Positions 38,332-47,662 of a DNA stretch of 64,000 nt are shown here, in pieces. The position numbers were made by a program, and so were the translations under genes. The notes below the pieces were generated by a model that saw nothing but the letters and a program-made list of their open reading frames with translations, was not told where the DNA came from and did no database searches. This DNA is from Ruminococcaceae bacterium UBA1741 (GTDB lineage Bacteria > Bacillota > Clostridia > Oscillospirales > Acutalibacteraceae). Numbering within the stretch: the stretch's first letter is position 1; each line of letters opens with the position of its first letter. The stretch lies in contig DCHX01000021.1 in NCBI GenBank assembly GCA_002315685.1, positions 1 to 64,000 on the forward strand, written 5' to 3'.

Positions 38332-38673
38332 ATGAGTAAGCTTCACATTAAAACTGGTGACACGGTAACATTACTTACCGGTGACAAGAAGGATCGTAAG
38401 ACCGATAACGGTAAAATGAAGACCGGTAAGGTTTTGCAGGTAAGCCCAAGCGAGGGCAAGGTTATCGTTGAAGGTCTTAACAAGGTTAAGAAACACGTTA
38501 AACCAAAAAGAGCCGGAGATCCGTCAGGAATTATCGAAACCGAAGGCGCAATCTATGCTTGTAAGGTACAGCTTGTTTGCCCGAAGTGTGGAAAAGCTAC
38601 CAGAGTAGGTACTAAAATCTACGAAGATGGCAAAAAAGACCGCGTTTGCAAAAAGTGCGGCGAGACTTTTTAA
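38332..38673 (+). CDS. rplX: 50S ribosomal protein L24
   Basis: An assembly initiator of the 50S subunit with a KOW domain (HIKTGDTVTLLTGDKKDRK at the N-terminus). It has 113 residues. The C-terminal part keeps the zinc-ribbon-like cysteines CPKCGK and CKKCGE at about 82-87 and 106-111. GGGAGG lies 11 bases before the ATG at 38332. An upstream in-frame ATG overlapping the rplN stop has no free ribosome site. Confidence 0.97.
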   Translation: MSKLHIKTGDTVTLLTGDKKDRKTDNGKMKTGKVLQVSPSEGKVIVEGLNKVKKHVKPKRAGDPSGIIETEGAIYACKVQLVCPKCGKATRVGTKIYEDGKKDRVCKKCGETF

Positions 38674-38691
38674 GAGTAAGGAGGACATGAC

Positions 38692-39231
38692 ATGTCAATA
38701 TTGTCGAACGAATACAAGAAGTCAATTGCTCCTGCATTGATGACAAAGTTCAACTACAAGAGCGTCATGCAGATTCCGAAGCTCGAGAAAGTTGTTATAA
38801 ATGTAGGTTGCGGCGAAGCAAAGGATAACGCTAAGGTTATCGACGCTGCAATTGCCGACCTCGGTATGATAACCGGTCAAAAGGCCGTACCCTGCCGTGC
38901 TAAGAAGTCGGTTGCTAACTTTAAGTTGCGTGCCGGAATGCCTATCGGTGCAAAGGTAACGCTCAGAGGCGAGAAGATGTATGAATTCGTTGAAAGACTT
39001 TTCAACACAGCTCTCCCGAGAGTTAGAGATTTCAGAGGTATCAATCCTAACGCTTTTGACGGTCGTGGCAACTATGCTATGGGCGTAAAAGAACAGTTAA
39101 TCTTCCCTGAAATCGAATACGATAAGATTGATAAGGTAAGAGGTATGGACATTATTTTTGTTACTACCGCAAAGACAGATGAAGAAGCTCGTGAGCTCTT
39201 AACACTTATGGGCGCTCCGTTTGCAAGATAA
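38692..39231 (+). CDS. rplE: 50S ribosomal protein L5
   Basis: Binds 5S rRNA and contacts the P-site tRNA. It has 179 residues. Diagnostic segments are [15 protein letters not shown] near residue 28, [20 protein letters not shown] near 64 and [19 protein letters not shown] near 125. AAGGAGG precedes the ATG. Its partner RNA has one gene copy in this same window, the orphan 5S. Confidence 0.98.
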   Translation: MSILSNEYKKSIAPALMTKFNYKSVMQIPKLEKVVINVGCGEAKDNAKVIDAAIADLGMITGQKAVPCRAKKSVANFKLRAGMPIGAKVTLRGEKMYEFVERLFNTALPRVRDFRGINPNAFDGRGNYAMGVKEQLIFPEIEYDKIDKVRGMDIIFVTTAKTDEEARELLTLMGAPFAR

Positions 39232-39243
39232 GGAGAAGGAACT

Positions 39244-39429
39244 ATGGCTAAAACATCTATGAAGGTTAGACAGGCTCGTCCTGCTAAATTTTCAACAAGA
39301 GAATATAACAGATGCAAAATCTGTGGCCGCCCGCATGCTTATCTTCGTAAATACGGCATCTGCCGTATATGCTTCCGTGAACTCGCATACAAAGGCGAGA
39401 TTCCCGGTGTAAAGAAAGCAAGCTGGTAA
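39244..39429 (+). CDS. rpsN: 30S ribosomal protein S14 type Z
   Basis: A protein of the 30S head. It has 61 residues and is the zinc-binding form: [24 protein letters not shown] holds four cysteines in two CxxC pairs (written in part: CKICG, CRICF). The C-terminal [11 protein letters not shown] is characteristic. AAGGAGAAGG precedes the ATG. The gene lies in the usual place between rplE and rpsH. A zinc-free paralogue is not in the window. Confidence 0.97.
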   Translation: MAKTSMKVRQARPAKFSTREYNRCKICGRPHAYLRKYGICRICFRELAYKGEIPGVKKASW

Positions 39430-39475
39430 GGTAAAAAGGTGATGGAAGGACCATCATCAGAAGGAGGTTTACGGT

Positions 39476-39874
39476 ATGCAAATCACCGATACAATAGCTG
39501 ATATGCTTACGAGAATTCGTAATGCATCAGCAGCAAAACATGATTCGGTAGATGTACCTGCATCAAAAGTAAAGAAGGCTATTGCTCAAATTTTGCTTGA
39601 TGAAGGATACATCAGCAGTTTTGCCGTTGAAGAAGACGGCAAGCAGGGCATAATTCATATAGTATTGAAGTATGGCCAGAATAAGTCACAGACAATTACC
39701 GGTATTCGCCGTGTATCAAAACCGGGTCTGCGTATTTATACAAATGTAGAGGATATGCCAAAGGTTATGAAGGGCCTTGGCGTAGCAATCCTTTCCACCT
39801 CTAAGGGTATTATGACTGATAAGCAGGCTCGTTTAGCTAATGTCGGCGGCGAAGTTCTCGCTTACATCTGGTAA
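39476..39874 (+). CDS. rpsH: 30S ribosomal protein S8
   Basis: Binds the central domain of 16S rRNA and represses the spc operon in E. coli. It has 132 residues with [14 protein letters not shown] at the start, [12 protein letters not shown] in the centre and [18 protein letters not shown] at the C-terminus. GAAGGAGG precedes the ATG. A small hairpin (GATGG/CCATC) lies in the gap before it. Confidence 0.98.
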   Translation: MQITDTIADMLTRIRNASAAKHDSVDVPASKVKKAIAQILLDEGYISSFAVEEDGKQGIIHIVLKYGQNKSQTITGIRRVSKPGLRIYTNVEDMPKVMKGLGVAILSTSKGIMTDKQARLANVGGEVLAYIW

Positions 39875-39887
39875 GGAGGTAAAAGGA

Positions 39888-40436
39888 ATGTCAAGAATAG
39901 GAAACAAGCCTATCGCTGTTCCTGCCGGTGTTAATGTTGTTATTGATGGCAACAAAATCACAGTTAAGGGACCAAAGGGCGAACTCAGCTATGAGTTTAA
40001 TCCCGATATAAGCGTAAAGCAGGAGGGTGCTGAAATTTTAGTTACCCGCCCAAGCGATGTAAAAGAGCATCGTTCTTTGCACGGCCTTACCCGTACACTT
40101 GTAGCTAATATGGTTATCGGTGTTACAGAAGGTTATTCCAAGACTCTTGAAATCAACGGTGTTGGTTACCGTGCACAAAAACAGGGAAAAGACCTCGTGA
40201 TGAACCTCGGTTTCTCACATCAGGTTATTGTTCCTGAAATTGATGGTATCACTATTGAAGTACCGGGTCCGAACCAGGTAATAATCAGTGGTGCAGATAA
40301 GCAGTTGGTTGGCCAATTTGCAGCAGATATCCGCAAGAAGCGTCCGCCGGAGCCATATAAGGGCAAGGGCGTTAAGTACGCAGGCGAATACATCCGCCGC
40401 AAAGAAGGTAAAGCAGCCAAGGGCGCTAAGAAGTAA
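39888..40436 (+). CDS. rplF: 50S ribosomal protein L6
   Basis: A protein near the sarcin-ricin loop. It has 182 residues: [14 protein letters not shown] at the N-terminus, [11 protein letters not shown] near residue 27, and the C-terminal [19 protein letters not shown]. The ATG at 39888 follows AAGGAGGTAAAAGG. The frame is open upstream through the end of rpsH, but that is only overlap. Confidence 0.98.
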   Translation: MSRIGNKPIAVPAGVNVVIDGNKITVKGPKGELSYEFNPDISVKQEGAEILVTRPSDVKEHRSLHGLTRTLVANMVIGVTEGYSKTLEINGVGYRAQKQGKDLVMNLGFSHQVIVPEIDGITIEVPGPNQVIISGADKQLVGQFAADIRKKRPPEPYKGKGVKYAGEYIRRKEGKAAKGAKK

Positions 40437-40454
40437 TAAAGGAGTGTTTTTAAT

Positions 40455-40814
40455 ATGGTTAATAGACCTGATAGTAACAAGGCAAGAGTTAAACGCCATG
40501 CCCGTGTTCGTTCAAAAATAACCGGCACAGCAGCAAGACCTCGTCTTGATGTATTCCGCTCCAACAGCTACATCTACGCCCAGCTTATAGATGATGAAAA
40601 TGGCGTAACACTTGCAGCAGCAGGCTCAAACGAAAAAGATTTCGGTGAAAATGCCGGCAACTGCGAGGGCGCTAAAAAAGTTGGACAATTAATAGCAGAG
40701 CGTGCCGCAGCTAAGGGTATCAGCGAGGTTGTATTTGACCGTGGCGGATACATTTATCACGGCCGTGTTAAGGAGCTTGCCGAAGGTGCCCGTGAGGGCG
40801 GCCTCAAGTTCTAA
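40455..40814 (+). CDS. rplR: 50S ribosomal protein L18
   Basis: Binds 5S rRNA together with L5 and L25. It has 119 residues with [24 protein letters not shown] at the start (in part: [18 protein letters not shown]) and [26 protein letters not shown] at the end (in part: [15 protein letters not shown]). AAAGGAG precedes the ATG. Followed by rpsE after 18 bases. Confidence 0.98.
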   Translation: MVNRPDSNKARVKRHARVRSKITGTAARPRLDVFRSNSYIYAQLIDDENGVTLAAAGSNEKDFGENAGNCEGAKKVGQLIAERAAAKGISEVVFDRGGYIYHGRVKELAEGAREGGLKF

Positions 40815-40832
40815 TAAGAGGGAGGAATACTT

Positions 40833-41336
40833 TTGGCTACAAATATTGATGCATCAACATTAGATTTGCAGGAACGCGTCGTTTCTATCAACCGTGTATC
40901 AAAAACCGTTAAGGGCGGCCGTATTATGAAGTTTGCAGCACTCGTTGTTGTAGGCGACGGTAACGGTATCGTAGGTTTCGGTCTCGGTAAAGCAGGCGAA
41001 GTTCCGGACGCTATCCGTAAGGGTATCGAGGACGCAAAGAAAAATCTAATTAAGGTTTCCTTAAAGGGAACAACAATCCCACACGAAATTATAGGCGAAT
41101 TCGGCGCAGGACGCGTTCTTTTGAAGCCTGCTGCTCCCGGTACCGGAGTTATTGCCGGCGGTGCAGTTCGTGCGGTTGTTGAAATTGTTGGAATTAAGGA
41201 TATCCGTACAAAAGCATTGCGTTCAAACAATCCGTGCAATGTAGTTCGTGCCACAGTTGCAGGACTTGCAGCACTTCGTGACGTTGAACAGGTTGCAGCT
41301 GTACGTGGCAAAAAGCCACAGGAAATCTTAGGTTAA
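40833..41336 (+). CDS. rpsE: 30S ribosomal protein S5
   Basis: Helps form the mRNA entry channel and affects accuracy; the loop where spectinomycin-resistance changes arise is present ([13 protein letters not shown] near residue 22). It has 167 residues; [20 protein letters not shown] and NPCNVVRAT in the C-terminal half are diagnostic. The start is a TTG at 40833, with GGGAGGAA nine bases upstream; no ATG or GTG gives the conserved N-terminus. Confidence 0.97.
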   Translation: MATNIDASTLDLQERVVSINRVSKTVKGGRIMKFAALVVVGDGNGIVGFGLGKAGEVPDAIRKGIEDAKKNLIKVSLKGTTIPHEIIGEFGAGRVLLKPAAPGTGVIAGGAVRAVVEIVGIKDIRTKALRSNNPCNVVRATVAGLAALRDVEQVAAVRGKKPQEILG

Positions 41337-41350
41337 GGGGGAGCAGCACT

Positions 41351-41548
41351 ATGGCAACAAAGAAAAAGGCTGCCGGCCTTACTGTAAAACTCGTAAAGAG
41401 CACAATCGGTTCTAAGAAAGATCAGATTGCAACTGCTCACGCACTCGGCCTTCATAAGCTCGGCGATAGCTCGGTTCAGCCGGACAACGCCCAAACAAGA
41501 GGAAAAATCAACAAGATTTCTCATCTCGTTAAAGTTATCGAAGGTTAA
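41351..41548 (+). CDS. rpmD: 50S ribosomal protein L30
   Basis: A small 50S protein present in only part of bacteria. It has 65 residues with [23 protein letters not shown] (in part: [20 protein letters not shown]) and [19 protein letters not shown], followed by a short hydrophobic end. GGGGGAGC precedes the ATG. A 66-base gap with two hairpins separates it from rplO. Confidence 0.96.
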   Translation: MATKKKAAGLTVKLVKSTIGSKKDQIATAHALGLHKLGDSSVQPDNAQTRGKINKISHLVKVIEG

Positions 41549-41564
41549 GAAGTAAGCATTTTGC

Positions 41565-41592
41565 CGTATATACGGCGGCGGTTAATCCGCTA
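41565..41592 (+). other. Palindrome and hairpin between rpmD and rplO
   Basis: GCCGTATATACGGC (41565-41578) is a perfect 14-base palindrome, followed by GCGG-TTAAT-CCGC (41580-41592). They lie upstream of the rplO ribosome site (AGGAGG) and have no T-run. Confidence 0.45.
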
Positions 41593-41614
41593 ATCTAACA
41601 AGGAGGTGCGAACA

Positions 41615-42055
41615 ATGAAATTGCATGAATTATCTCCTGCTTTCGGTTCTACTAAGGAATCAAAGCGTATAGGAAGAGGTCACGGTTCCGGCAACGGCAA
41701 GACTGCCGGCAAGGGACATAAGGGACAAAAGGCTCGTGCCGGTCACGGTATGAGACCGGGATTTGAAGGCGGTCAAATGCCTTTACAAAGAAGAATCCCT
41801 AAGCGTGGCTTTAATAATATTTTTGCTGAGGAATGGTTGGCTATCAATGTTTCCGCTCTTGAAGCGTTCGAGGACGGTGCAACTGTTGATGCAGCTGCTC
41901 TTCAAACTAAGGGAATAATAAAGAAGGCAGATATGCCGGTTAAGGTTTTAGGTAACGGAAAGCTTACAAAGAAACTTACCGTAAATCTTAATGCGTTTTC
42001 TGCTTCTGCTGCTGAAAAGATAAACGCCGCAGGCGGAAAGGCAGAGGTGATCTAA
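41615..42055 (+). CDS. rplO: 50S ribosomal protein L15
   Basis: A late-assembling 50S protein with a long basic N-terminal extension reaching into 23S rRNA. It has 146 residues. [39 protein letters not shown] and [18 protein letters not shown] are diagnostic. AAGGAGG lies seven bases before the ATG at 41615. secY begins one base after its stop. Confidence 0.97.
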   Translation: MKLHELSPAFGSTKESKRIGRGHGSGNGKTAGKGHKGQKARAGHGMRPGFEGGQMPLQRRIPKRGFNNIFAEEWLAINVSALEAFEDGATVDAAALQTKGIIKKADMPVKVLGNGKLTKKLTVNLNAFSASAAEKINAAGGKAEVI

Positions 42056-42056
42056 T

Positions 42057-43334
42057 ATGTTAGAGACCTTGAAAAATGCTTGGAGAGTAAAAGAACTCAG
42101 AAACAAGATTCTCTTTACTATCTTTATTATCGCTATTTTCAGAATAGGTTCCGTTATACCGGTTCCTTACATTGATGTTGCAAAGCTTTGGGATTCAACA
42201 ACAACAAATGATTTCTTTAACTACCTTTCAATTTTGACCGGTGGTGGACTTGAATACGGTGCAATCTTCGCTATGTCGGTTACCCCGTACATCAACTCTT
42301 CAATTATCATTCAGCTTTTGTGTGTTGCAATTCCTGCTCTTGAACGCCTTTCAAAAGAGGGAGAAGAGGGACAAAAGAAGCTCGCAACAATTACCCGTTA
42401 TACAACAATCGCTCTTTCACTTATTCAAGGTACCGCTTATTTCTTCTATTTGAAGAATTCAAGCTATCTTACCGTAAACGGCGGTGCAGTTGTATTTGCG
42501 GCATTCGTAATCGTACTTGCCTTTACGGCAGGTTCGGCACTTGTTATGTGGCTTGGCGAACAAATAGATGTAAAGGGCATCGGAAACGGTATTTCCATAT
42601 TGCTCTTTGCCGGTATTTTATCACGCGGACCACAGGCTTTCCAAGTTCTTGTTAAGAACTTCCAATCTCATTCGGTTGCAGTAATCGGTATCGTTATTGC
42701 TTTCTTGGTTGTTATTGCGTTTATCGTATGGATGACCAATGCAGAGCGTAGAATTCCGGTACAGTATGCTAAGCGTGTTGTCGGAAACAAGATGTACGGC
42801 GGTCAAAACACTCATATTCCGATTCAGGTTAATATGTCAGGTGTTATGCCTATAATCTTCGCTTCGTCAATCCTTATGCTTCCTACTATGATTCTTTCGT
42901 TTGCAAAGAACTATACTGTTTACGATATGCCGACTTGGGTTAAATTCCTCTCGTTATTCAGTACAAGAGGTGTGTTCTATGCAGTTATCTATTTCTTAAT
43001 GATTATTGCTTTTGCGTATTTCTATACAACAATTCAATTCAATCCTGTTGAAATGGCTAACAACCTGCGTAAGAACGGTGGCGCAATTCCCGGTATTCGT
43101 CCGGGCAAACCCACATCTGATTTTATTTCCAAGATTTTGTCAAGAATTACACTTTTAGGTGCTTTGTTCCTCAGTGTAATCGCTATACTTCCTATCGTTA
43201 TAGGTAATGTCGGCGAAATCAATGTATCATTAGGCGGTACTTCCATACTCATTATGGTAGGCGTTGCACTTGATACCGTTAAGAATCTTGAATCTCAGAT
43301 GATGATGCGTCATTACAAGGGATTCCTTGATTAA
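42057..43334 (+). CDS. secY: Preprotein translocase subunit SecY
   Basis: The channel of the Sec translocon. It has 425 residues with ten membrane segments. The N-terminal part has RNKILFTIFIIAIFRIGSVI, the plug and second segment include GAIFAMSVTPYINSSIIIQL, and cytoplasmic loop 5 has PGIRPGKPTSDFI with the Arg needed for SecA work near residue 350. AGGTGATCTAAT in rplO supplies a ribosome site. adk and map follow, the usual Gram-positive order. secE and secG are elsewhere. Confidence 0.98.
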   Translation: MLETLKNAWRVKELRNKILFTIFIIAIFRIGSVIPVPYIDVAKLWDSTTTNDFFNYLSILTGGGLEYGAIFAMSVTPYINSSIIIQLLCVAIPALERLSKEGEEGQKKLATITRYTTIALSLIQGTAYFFYLKNSSYLTVNGGAVVFAAFVIVLAFTAGSALVMWLGEQIDVKGIGNGISILLFAGILSRGPQAFQVLVKNFQSHSVAVIGIVIAFLVVIAFIVWMTNAERRIPVQYAKRVVGNKMYGGQNTHIPIQVNMSGVMPIIFASSILMLPTMILSFAKNYTVYDMPTWVKFLSLFSTRGVFYAVIYFLMIIAFAYFYTTIQFNPVEMANNLRKNGGAIPGIRPGKPTSDFISKILSRITLLGALFLSVIAILPIVIGNVGEINVSLGGTSILIMVGVALDTVKNLESQMMMRHYKGFLD

Positions 43335-43346
43335 GGAGAAAGTTTT

Positions 43347-43982
43347 ATGAAACTTATTCTTTTAGGAGCTCCGGGTGCCGGAAAAGGCACTCAGGCTGAG
43401 ATTATCTCAGAAACTTATAATATTCCTACCATTTCTACGGGTAATATTATCCGTGCCGCATTGAAAAACGGAACTGAAATGGGTCTTAAAGCTAAGGCTT
43501 ATACTGAAAAGGGTGCGCTTGTTCCTGATGAAATCGTAATCGGTATCATTAAGGAAAGATTAGCAAAGTCCGATTGCGACGGCGGATTTATTCTTGACGG
43601 TTTCCCTCGCACAATTCCACAGGCAAAGGCTCTTGACGATATGGGTATTGCGGTTGATGCTGCTCTTTCTATTGAAGTTGAAGACAGCGAAATCGTAAAG
43701 CGTATGTCAGGCAGACGGGTTTGTGAAAAGTGCGGTGCAAGTTACCATACCGAATTTAAGAAGCCTTCAAAGGACGGCGTTTGCGATGCTTGCGGCGGAA
43801 ACCTTGTAATCCGTAAGGATGATGAGGCAGAAACTGTTCTTAATAGACTTAATGTTTATCACGAGCAGACTGAACCGCTTAAAGAGTATTACGGCACTCA
43901 GAAAAAGTTGCTTATAGTAGAAGGTCAGGATGATGTTAAAGACACAACTGCACTTGTACTCAAAGCACTTTCGGAGATATAA
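43347..43982 (+). CDS. adk: Adenylate kinase
   Basis: Interconverts AMP, ADP and ATP. It has 211 residues, the long bacterial form with a LID domain. P-loop GAPGAGKGTQ is at 7-16, AMP-site segment ISTGNIIR near 31, and GFILDGFPRT near 81. The LID carries a zinc site of four cysteines (CEKCGASYH, then CDACGG near 130-150), typical of Gram-positive enzymes. AAGGAGAAAG precedes the ATG. It lies between secY and map. Confidence 0.98.
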   Translation: MKLILLGAPGAGKGTQAEIISETYNIPTISTGNIIRAALKNGTEMGLKAKAYTEKGALVPDEIVIGIIKERLAKSDCDGGFILDGFPRTIPQAKALDDMGIAVDAALSIEVEDSEIVKRMSGRRVCEKCGASYHTEFKKPSKDGVCDACGGNLVIRKDDEAETVLNRLNVYHEQTEPLKEYYGTQKKLLIVEGQDDVKDTTALVLKALSEI

Positions 43983-43985
43983 GCT

Positions 43986-44735
43986 ATGATAGTGCTTAAA
44001 ACCGAGCGTGAGCTTCAAATTATGAGAGAGGCTTGCAAAATTTCGGCAAAAGCATTACAATTAGTTGGCAATGCGGTTGAGCCCGGTGTTACAACGGCCG
44101 AGCTAGACGCCTTAGCCGAAAAGTTTATAAGAAGTTGCGGTGCTATCCCTAACTTCAAAAACTATGAAGGCTATCCCGCAACCGCATGTATATCAATCAA
44201 CAACGAGGTAATTCACGGCATACCCTCAAACAAGCGTAAAATTTGTGCCGGCGACATAGTAAGTGTTGACCTTGGCGCAAAGTTCGGCGGGTATCACGGC
44301 GACAATGCTGCTACTTTTGCCTGCGGAGATATATCCGAAGAGGCAAAGCGGCTGATGGAGGTTACAAAGCAAAGCCTTTACGAAGGAATTGCGGCGGCGC
44401 TTCCGGGCAGCAGAATCGGCGACATCAGCTACGCTGTGCAAAGGTATGTTGAAGAAAGAGGCTTCTCGGTAGTACGGGACTTTGTCGGACACGGCATAGG
44501 AACCGAAATGCACGAGCCGCCCGAAGTACCGAATTTTGGCACTCCCGGCAGAGGAATACGATTACTTCCGGGTATGACCATAGCCATAGAGCCAATGGTT
44601 AATGCCGGAAAACACGGCGTTGCGGTCCAGCCGGACGGATGGACGGTTTTAACTCGTGACGGATCGCTTTCCGCACATTTTGAACACACAATAGTGATAA
44701 CTCGCGACGGTCCGAAAATTATGACCGAAGCGTAG
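43986..44735 (+). CDS. map: Methionine aminopeptidase type I
   Basis: Removes the initiator methionine from new proteins. It has 249 residues. The five metal ligands can be placed: Asp in VSVDLGAKFGGYHGD (two of them), His in VGHGIGTEMHEPPEVPNFG (part of it), Glu in IAIEPMVN and Glu in HFEHTIVI. The substrate His lies in NEVIHGIPS near residue 76. It starts three bases after adk. No KOW-domain (L14e-like) gene lies between it and infA, unlike in many Firmicutes. Confidence 0.97.
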   Translation: MIVLKTERELQIMREACKISAKALQLVGNAVEPGVTTAELDALAEKFIRSCGAIPNFKNYEGYPATACISINNEVIHGIPSNKRKICAGDIVSVDLGAKFGGYHGDNAATFACGDISEEAKRLMEVTKQSLYEGIAAALPGSRIGDISYAVQRYVEERGFSVVRDFVGHGIGTEMHEPPEVPNFGTPGRGIRLLPGMTIAIEPMVNAGKHGVAVQPDGWTVLTRDGSLSAHFEHTIVITRDGPKIMTEA

Positions 44736-44767
44736 AATGTTCGATTATTTGAAGGGAGAAAAAAATT

Positions 44768-44986
44768 ATGTCAAAAGAAGATATGATAGAACTTGAAGGA
44801 ACCGTTGTTGAGGCAATGCCTAATGCAATGTTCAAAGTTGAAATTCAAGGTGGACATCAAATACTTGCCCATATTTCCGGTAAGCTTCGTATGAATTTCA
44901 TTCGAATTCTTCCGGGCGATAAGGTAACGGTTGAAATGTCCCCGTACGACCTGTCAAAGGGACGCATAACTTGGCGTTCAAAATAA
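44768..44986 (+). CDS. infA: Translation initiation factor IF-1
   Basis: Occupies the A site of the 30S subunit during initiation. It has 72 residues, the normal size, an S1-like OB fold: [20 protein letters not shown] and [20 protein letters not shown], then [26 protein letters not shown] precedes the ATG. It lies before rpmJ and rpsM, the conserved order. Confidence 0.98.
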   Translation: MSKEDMIELEGTVVEAMPNAMFKVEIQGGHQILAHISGKLRMNFIRILPGDKVTVEMSPYDLSKGRITWRSK

Positions 44987-45014
44987 TAGGTAAAATTTTA
45001 GGAGGTAAATCCAA

Positions 45015-45128
45015 ATGAAAGTCAGACCTTCTGTAAAAAGGATTTGCGAAAAATGCAAAGTCATTAAGCGTAAGGGTAAAATCATGGTTATTTGTGAGAA
45101 CCCGAAGCACAAACAGCGTCAGGGTTAA
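45015..45128 (+). CDS. rpmJ: 50S ribosomal protein L36
   Basis: A 37-residue zinc protein of the 50S subunit near helix 89-91 of 23S rRNA. It is read in full from the ATG at 45015, with [20 protein letters not shown] at the start and [12 protein letters not shown] at the end. The zinc ligands are three Cys (CEKC, then C in ICENP) and His in KHKQ. GGAGG lies eight bases upstream. It sits between infA and rpsM as in nearly all bacteria. Confidence 0.97.
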   Translation: MKVRPSVKRICEKCKVIKRKGKIMVICENPKHKQRQG

Positions 45129-45163
45129 TTTACTCAAAACTTTAAATGGAGGTGCTTTTATAA

Positions 45164-45532
45164 ATGGCACGTATTGCTGGTGTTGACCTTCCGAATGAGA
45201 AGCGAGTTGAAATCGGACTCACTTACATTTACGGTATAGGTCTTACAACATCTAAAAAAATCCTTGCCGATACCGGTATCAATCCCGATATCAGAGTAAA
45301 GGATTTGTCAGAGGAAGATATTTCCAAGCTTCGTGAATACATCGACCACAATCTTCAAGTTGAAGGTGACCGTCGTCGTACCGTAGCTCTTGACATTAAA
45401 AGACTTATTGAAATCGGTAGCTATCGCGGACTTCGTCATCGTAAGGGACTTCCCGTAAGAGGACAGCGTTCAAAGACCAATGCTCGTACACGCAAAGGTC
45501 CTAAGAGAACGATAGCTAACAAGAAAAAGTAA
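45164..45532 (+). CDS. rpsM: 30S ribosomal protein S13
   Basis: A protein of the 30S head that contacts the P-site tRNA and the 50S bridge. It has 122 residues with [20 protein letters not shown] at the start, [11 protein letters not shown] near residue 28 and the basic C-terminal tail [25 protein letters not shown] precedes the ATG. rpsK follows after 16 bases. Confidence 0.98.
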   Translation: MARIAGVDLPNEKRVEIGLTYIYGIGLTTSKKILADTGINPDIRVKDLSEEDISKLREYIDHNLQVEGDRRRTVALDIKRLIEIGSYRGLRHRKGLPVRGQRSKTNARTRKGPKRTIANKKK

Positions 45533-45548
45533 GTAGGAGGAATAATAA

Positions 45549-45947
45549 ATGGCTACTGCTAAGAAAACGACCGGTTCACGCCGTCGTCGTGAAAAGAAAA
45601 ACATTGAACGTGGTGCCGCTCATATTCAGTCTACCTTCAACAACACAATAGTTACTATTACCGATACACAAGGCAACGCTCTTTCTTGGGCTTCTGCCGG
45701 TGAACTTGGTTTCAGAGGCTCTAAAAAGTCTACACCTTTCGCAGCACAAAGTGCAGCTGAAAAGGCAGCAAAAGCCGCTATGGAACACGGTCTTAAAACT
45801 GTTGAAGTTTATGTTAAAGGTCCAGGCGCTGGACGTGAAGCTGCTATCCGTGCTTTACAGTCCGCAGGTCTTGAGGTTAATATGATTAAAGATGTAACCC
45901 CAATTCCTCACAACGGCTGCCGTCCTCCCAAGAGAAGACGCGTATAA
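45549..45947 (+). CDS. rpsK: 30S ribosomal protein S11
   Basis: Part of the 30S platform lining the mRNA exit. It has 132 residues with [20 protein letters not shown] near residue 24, [13 protein letters not shown] near 73 and the C-terminal signature [25 protein letters not shown] precedes the ATG. rpsD follows after 45 bases. Confidence 0.98.
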   Translation: MATAKKTTGSRRRREKKNIERGAAHIQSTFNNTIVTITDTQGNALSWASAGELGFRGSKKSTPFAAQSAAEKAAKAAMEHGLKTVEVYVKGPGAGREAAIRALQSAGLEVNMIKDVTPIPHNGCRPPKRRRV

Positions 45948-45992
45948 TTTTAATTAAAAACTATTGTTACAAATTTTTTGGAGGTGTAACAG

Positions 45993-46619
45993 ATGGCAAG
46001 ATATACCGGTGCAGTATGCAGACTTTGTCGCCGTGAAGGACAAAAGTTGTTCTTAAAGGGTGAACGCTGCTATTCTGATAAGTGTTCTGTTGGTAAAAGA
46101 GGCTATGCCCCCGGTCAACACGGACAAGGTAGAAAGAAGTCATCCGAATACGGTTTGCAGCTTCGTGCAAAACAAACTGCAAGACGATTCTATGGTGTTC
46201 AGGAAAATCAATTCCATCATTATTTTGAGGTTGCTGAAAGAAAACAAGGCGTTACAGGTGATAACCTTTTGAGAATTCTCGAAAGCCGTCTTGATAACGT
46301 GGTTTACAGAGCAGGATTTGCTTCTTCAAGAGCAGAAGCAAGACAGTTAGTAGGCCACGGCCACTTTGAAGTAAACGGAAAGCGTGTTGATATTGCTTCT
46401 TATCTTCTTAAAGACGGCGATGTAGTTTCCGTTTGTGAAAAGGCTCGCGGTACCGAAAAGATGAAGGCAATTATTGAAGCTAACGGTGCAAAGCCCGTTC
46501 CGCAATGGATGGATGTTGACCACGATAAGCTTTCTGCTAAGGTTATTAACCTTCCGACTCGTGAGCAAATTGAAGCTCCGGTTGAGGAACAACTTATTGT
46601 CGAATTCTATTCACGATAA
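45993..46619 (+). CDS. rpsD: 30S ribosomal protein S4
   Basis: A primary 16S-binding protein and the autogenous repressor of its own mRNA in both E. coli and Bacillus. It has 208 residues. An N-terminal zinc site is formed by CRLC and the CYSDKC segment (residues 9-31), [20 protein letters not shown] follows, and the S4 RNA-binding domain has [25 protein letters not shown] precedes the ATG. In Bacillus rpsD is a separate gene, while here it lies in the operon between rpsK and rpoA. Confidence 0.98.
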   Translation: MARYTGAVCRLCRREGQKLFLKGERCYSDKCSVGKRGYAPGQHGQGRKKSSEYGLQLRAKQTARRFYGVQENQFHHYFEVAERKQGVTGDNLLRILESRLDNVVYRAGFASSRAEARQLVGHGHFEVNGKRVDIASYLLKDGDVVSVCEKARGTEKMKAIIEANGAKPVPQWMDVDHDKLSAKVINLPTREQIEAPVEEQLIVEFYSR

Positions 46620-46625
46620 TAGACT

Positions 46626-46679
46626 TCTGCATAGTACAATCCGCATTATGTACTATGTACTTAAATTTAACTATGCGGA
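46626..46679 (+). promoter_or_regulatory. Competing hairpins between rpsD and rpoA
   Basis: Three pairings compete. Structure one is CATAGTACA (46630-46638) with TGTACTATG (46649-46657), nine perfect pairs. Structure two is TCTGCATAGT (46626-46635) with ACTATGCGGA (46670-46679), ten pairs with one wobble. Structure three is TCCGCAT (46640-46646) with ATGCGGA (46673-46679). The last arm ends just before the rpoA ribosome site (ACGGAG, 46683-46688). This could modulate rpoA translation or mRNA processing; the function is inference. Confidence 0.5.
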
Positions 46680-46694
46680 GAAACGGAGCTTTTA

Positions 46695-47645
46695 ATGATA
46701 GAAATTGAAAAGCCCAGAATTGATACTCTTGAACTTACCGATGACGGAAAATACGGTAAATTCGTTATGGAGCCGTTAGAGAGAGGTTACGCAACAACAC
46801 TCGGTAACAGTATGAGAAGAGTTCTTCTTTCAATTCTTCCCGGTGCTGCTATTACCACTATCAAGATTGATGGCGTTGTTCACGAATTTTCCACCATTCC
46901 CGGTGTTAAAGAAGATGTAACCGAAATCGTTCTTAACTTAAAAGGTCTTATTGCAAAGCTTCACTGCGAAGAGCAGAAGAAGATTTATATTGAGGCTGAG
47001 GGTCCGTGCGTAGTTACCGCTGCTGACATTAAGGCAGATTCAGAGGTTGAAATTCTTAATCAGGATATGTATATCGCAACTCTTGATGAGGGTGCCAAGC
47101 TCAATATGGAGATGACACTTGAAAAGGGCAGGGGATATGTTCCGGCTGAACAAAACAAACCGGAGCAAAGCGTAATCGGAGTTATTCCGATTGACTCGAT
47201 TTTCACACCTGTTCTTAAAGCAAACTTTACCGTTGACAACACCCGTGTAGGTAATGTTGTTGACAAGGGTAAACTTACCCTCGAAGTATGGACAGACGGT
47301 TCTATCAAGGCGAACGAAGCAATTTCGCTTTCTGCTAAGATTCTTATGGACCACTTTGAATTGTTCCTTGACTTGACCGAGGGTGTAAGCGGGACCAAGA
47401 GCATAATGGCAGAAAAGGCTGATGACGAGAAGGAAAAGGTTTTAGATCTTACGATTGATGAGCTTGACCTTTCGGTTAGAAGCTACAACTGCTTAAAGCG
47501 TGCAGGTATCAATACCGTTCAAGACCTCATCAACAAGTCCGAAGAAGATATGATGAAGGTCAGAAATCTTGGCCGTAAATCTCTTGAAGAGGTTATTGCA
47601 AAGCTTGATTCGTTCGGCTATGGCCTCAAAAAAGATGACGAATAA
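46695..47645 (+). CDS. rpoA: DNA-directed RNA polymerase subunit alpha
   Basis: Dimerises to scaffold RNA polymerase, and its C-terminal domain contacts UP elements and regulators. It has 316 residues. The N-terminal domain has [20 protein letters not shown] (residues 25-44) and the alpha-CTD has [20 protein letters not shown] with [12 protein letters not shown] near 285. ACGGAG precedes the ATG within a structured 75-base gap. It is followed by rplQ, the standard end of the alpha operon. Confidence 0.98.
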   Translation: MIEIEKPRIDTLELTDDGKYGKFVMEPLERGYATTLGNSMRRVLLSILPGAAITTIKIDGVVHEFSTIPGVKEDVTEIVLNLKGLIAKLHCEEQKKIYIEAEGPCVVTAADIKADSEVEILNQDMYIATLDEGAKLNMEMTLEKGRGYVPAEQNKPEQSVIGVIPIDSIFTPVLKANFTVDNTRVGNVVDKGKLTLEVWTDGSIKANEAISLSAKILMDHFELFLDLTEGVSGTKSIMAEKADDEKEKVLDLTIDELDLSVRSYNCLKRAGINTVQDLINKSEEDMMKVRNLGRKSLEEVIAKLDSFGYGLKKDDE

Positions 47646-47662
47646 GAAAAGGAGTGATATAA

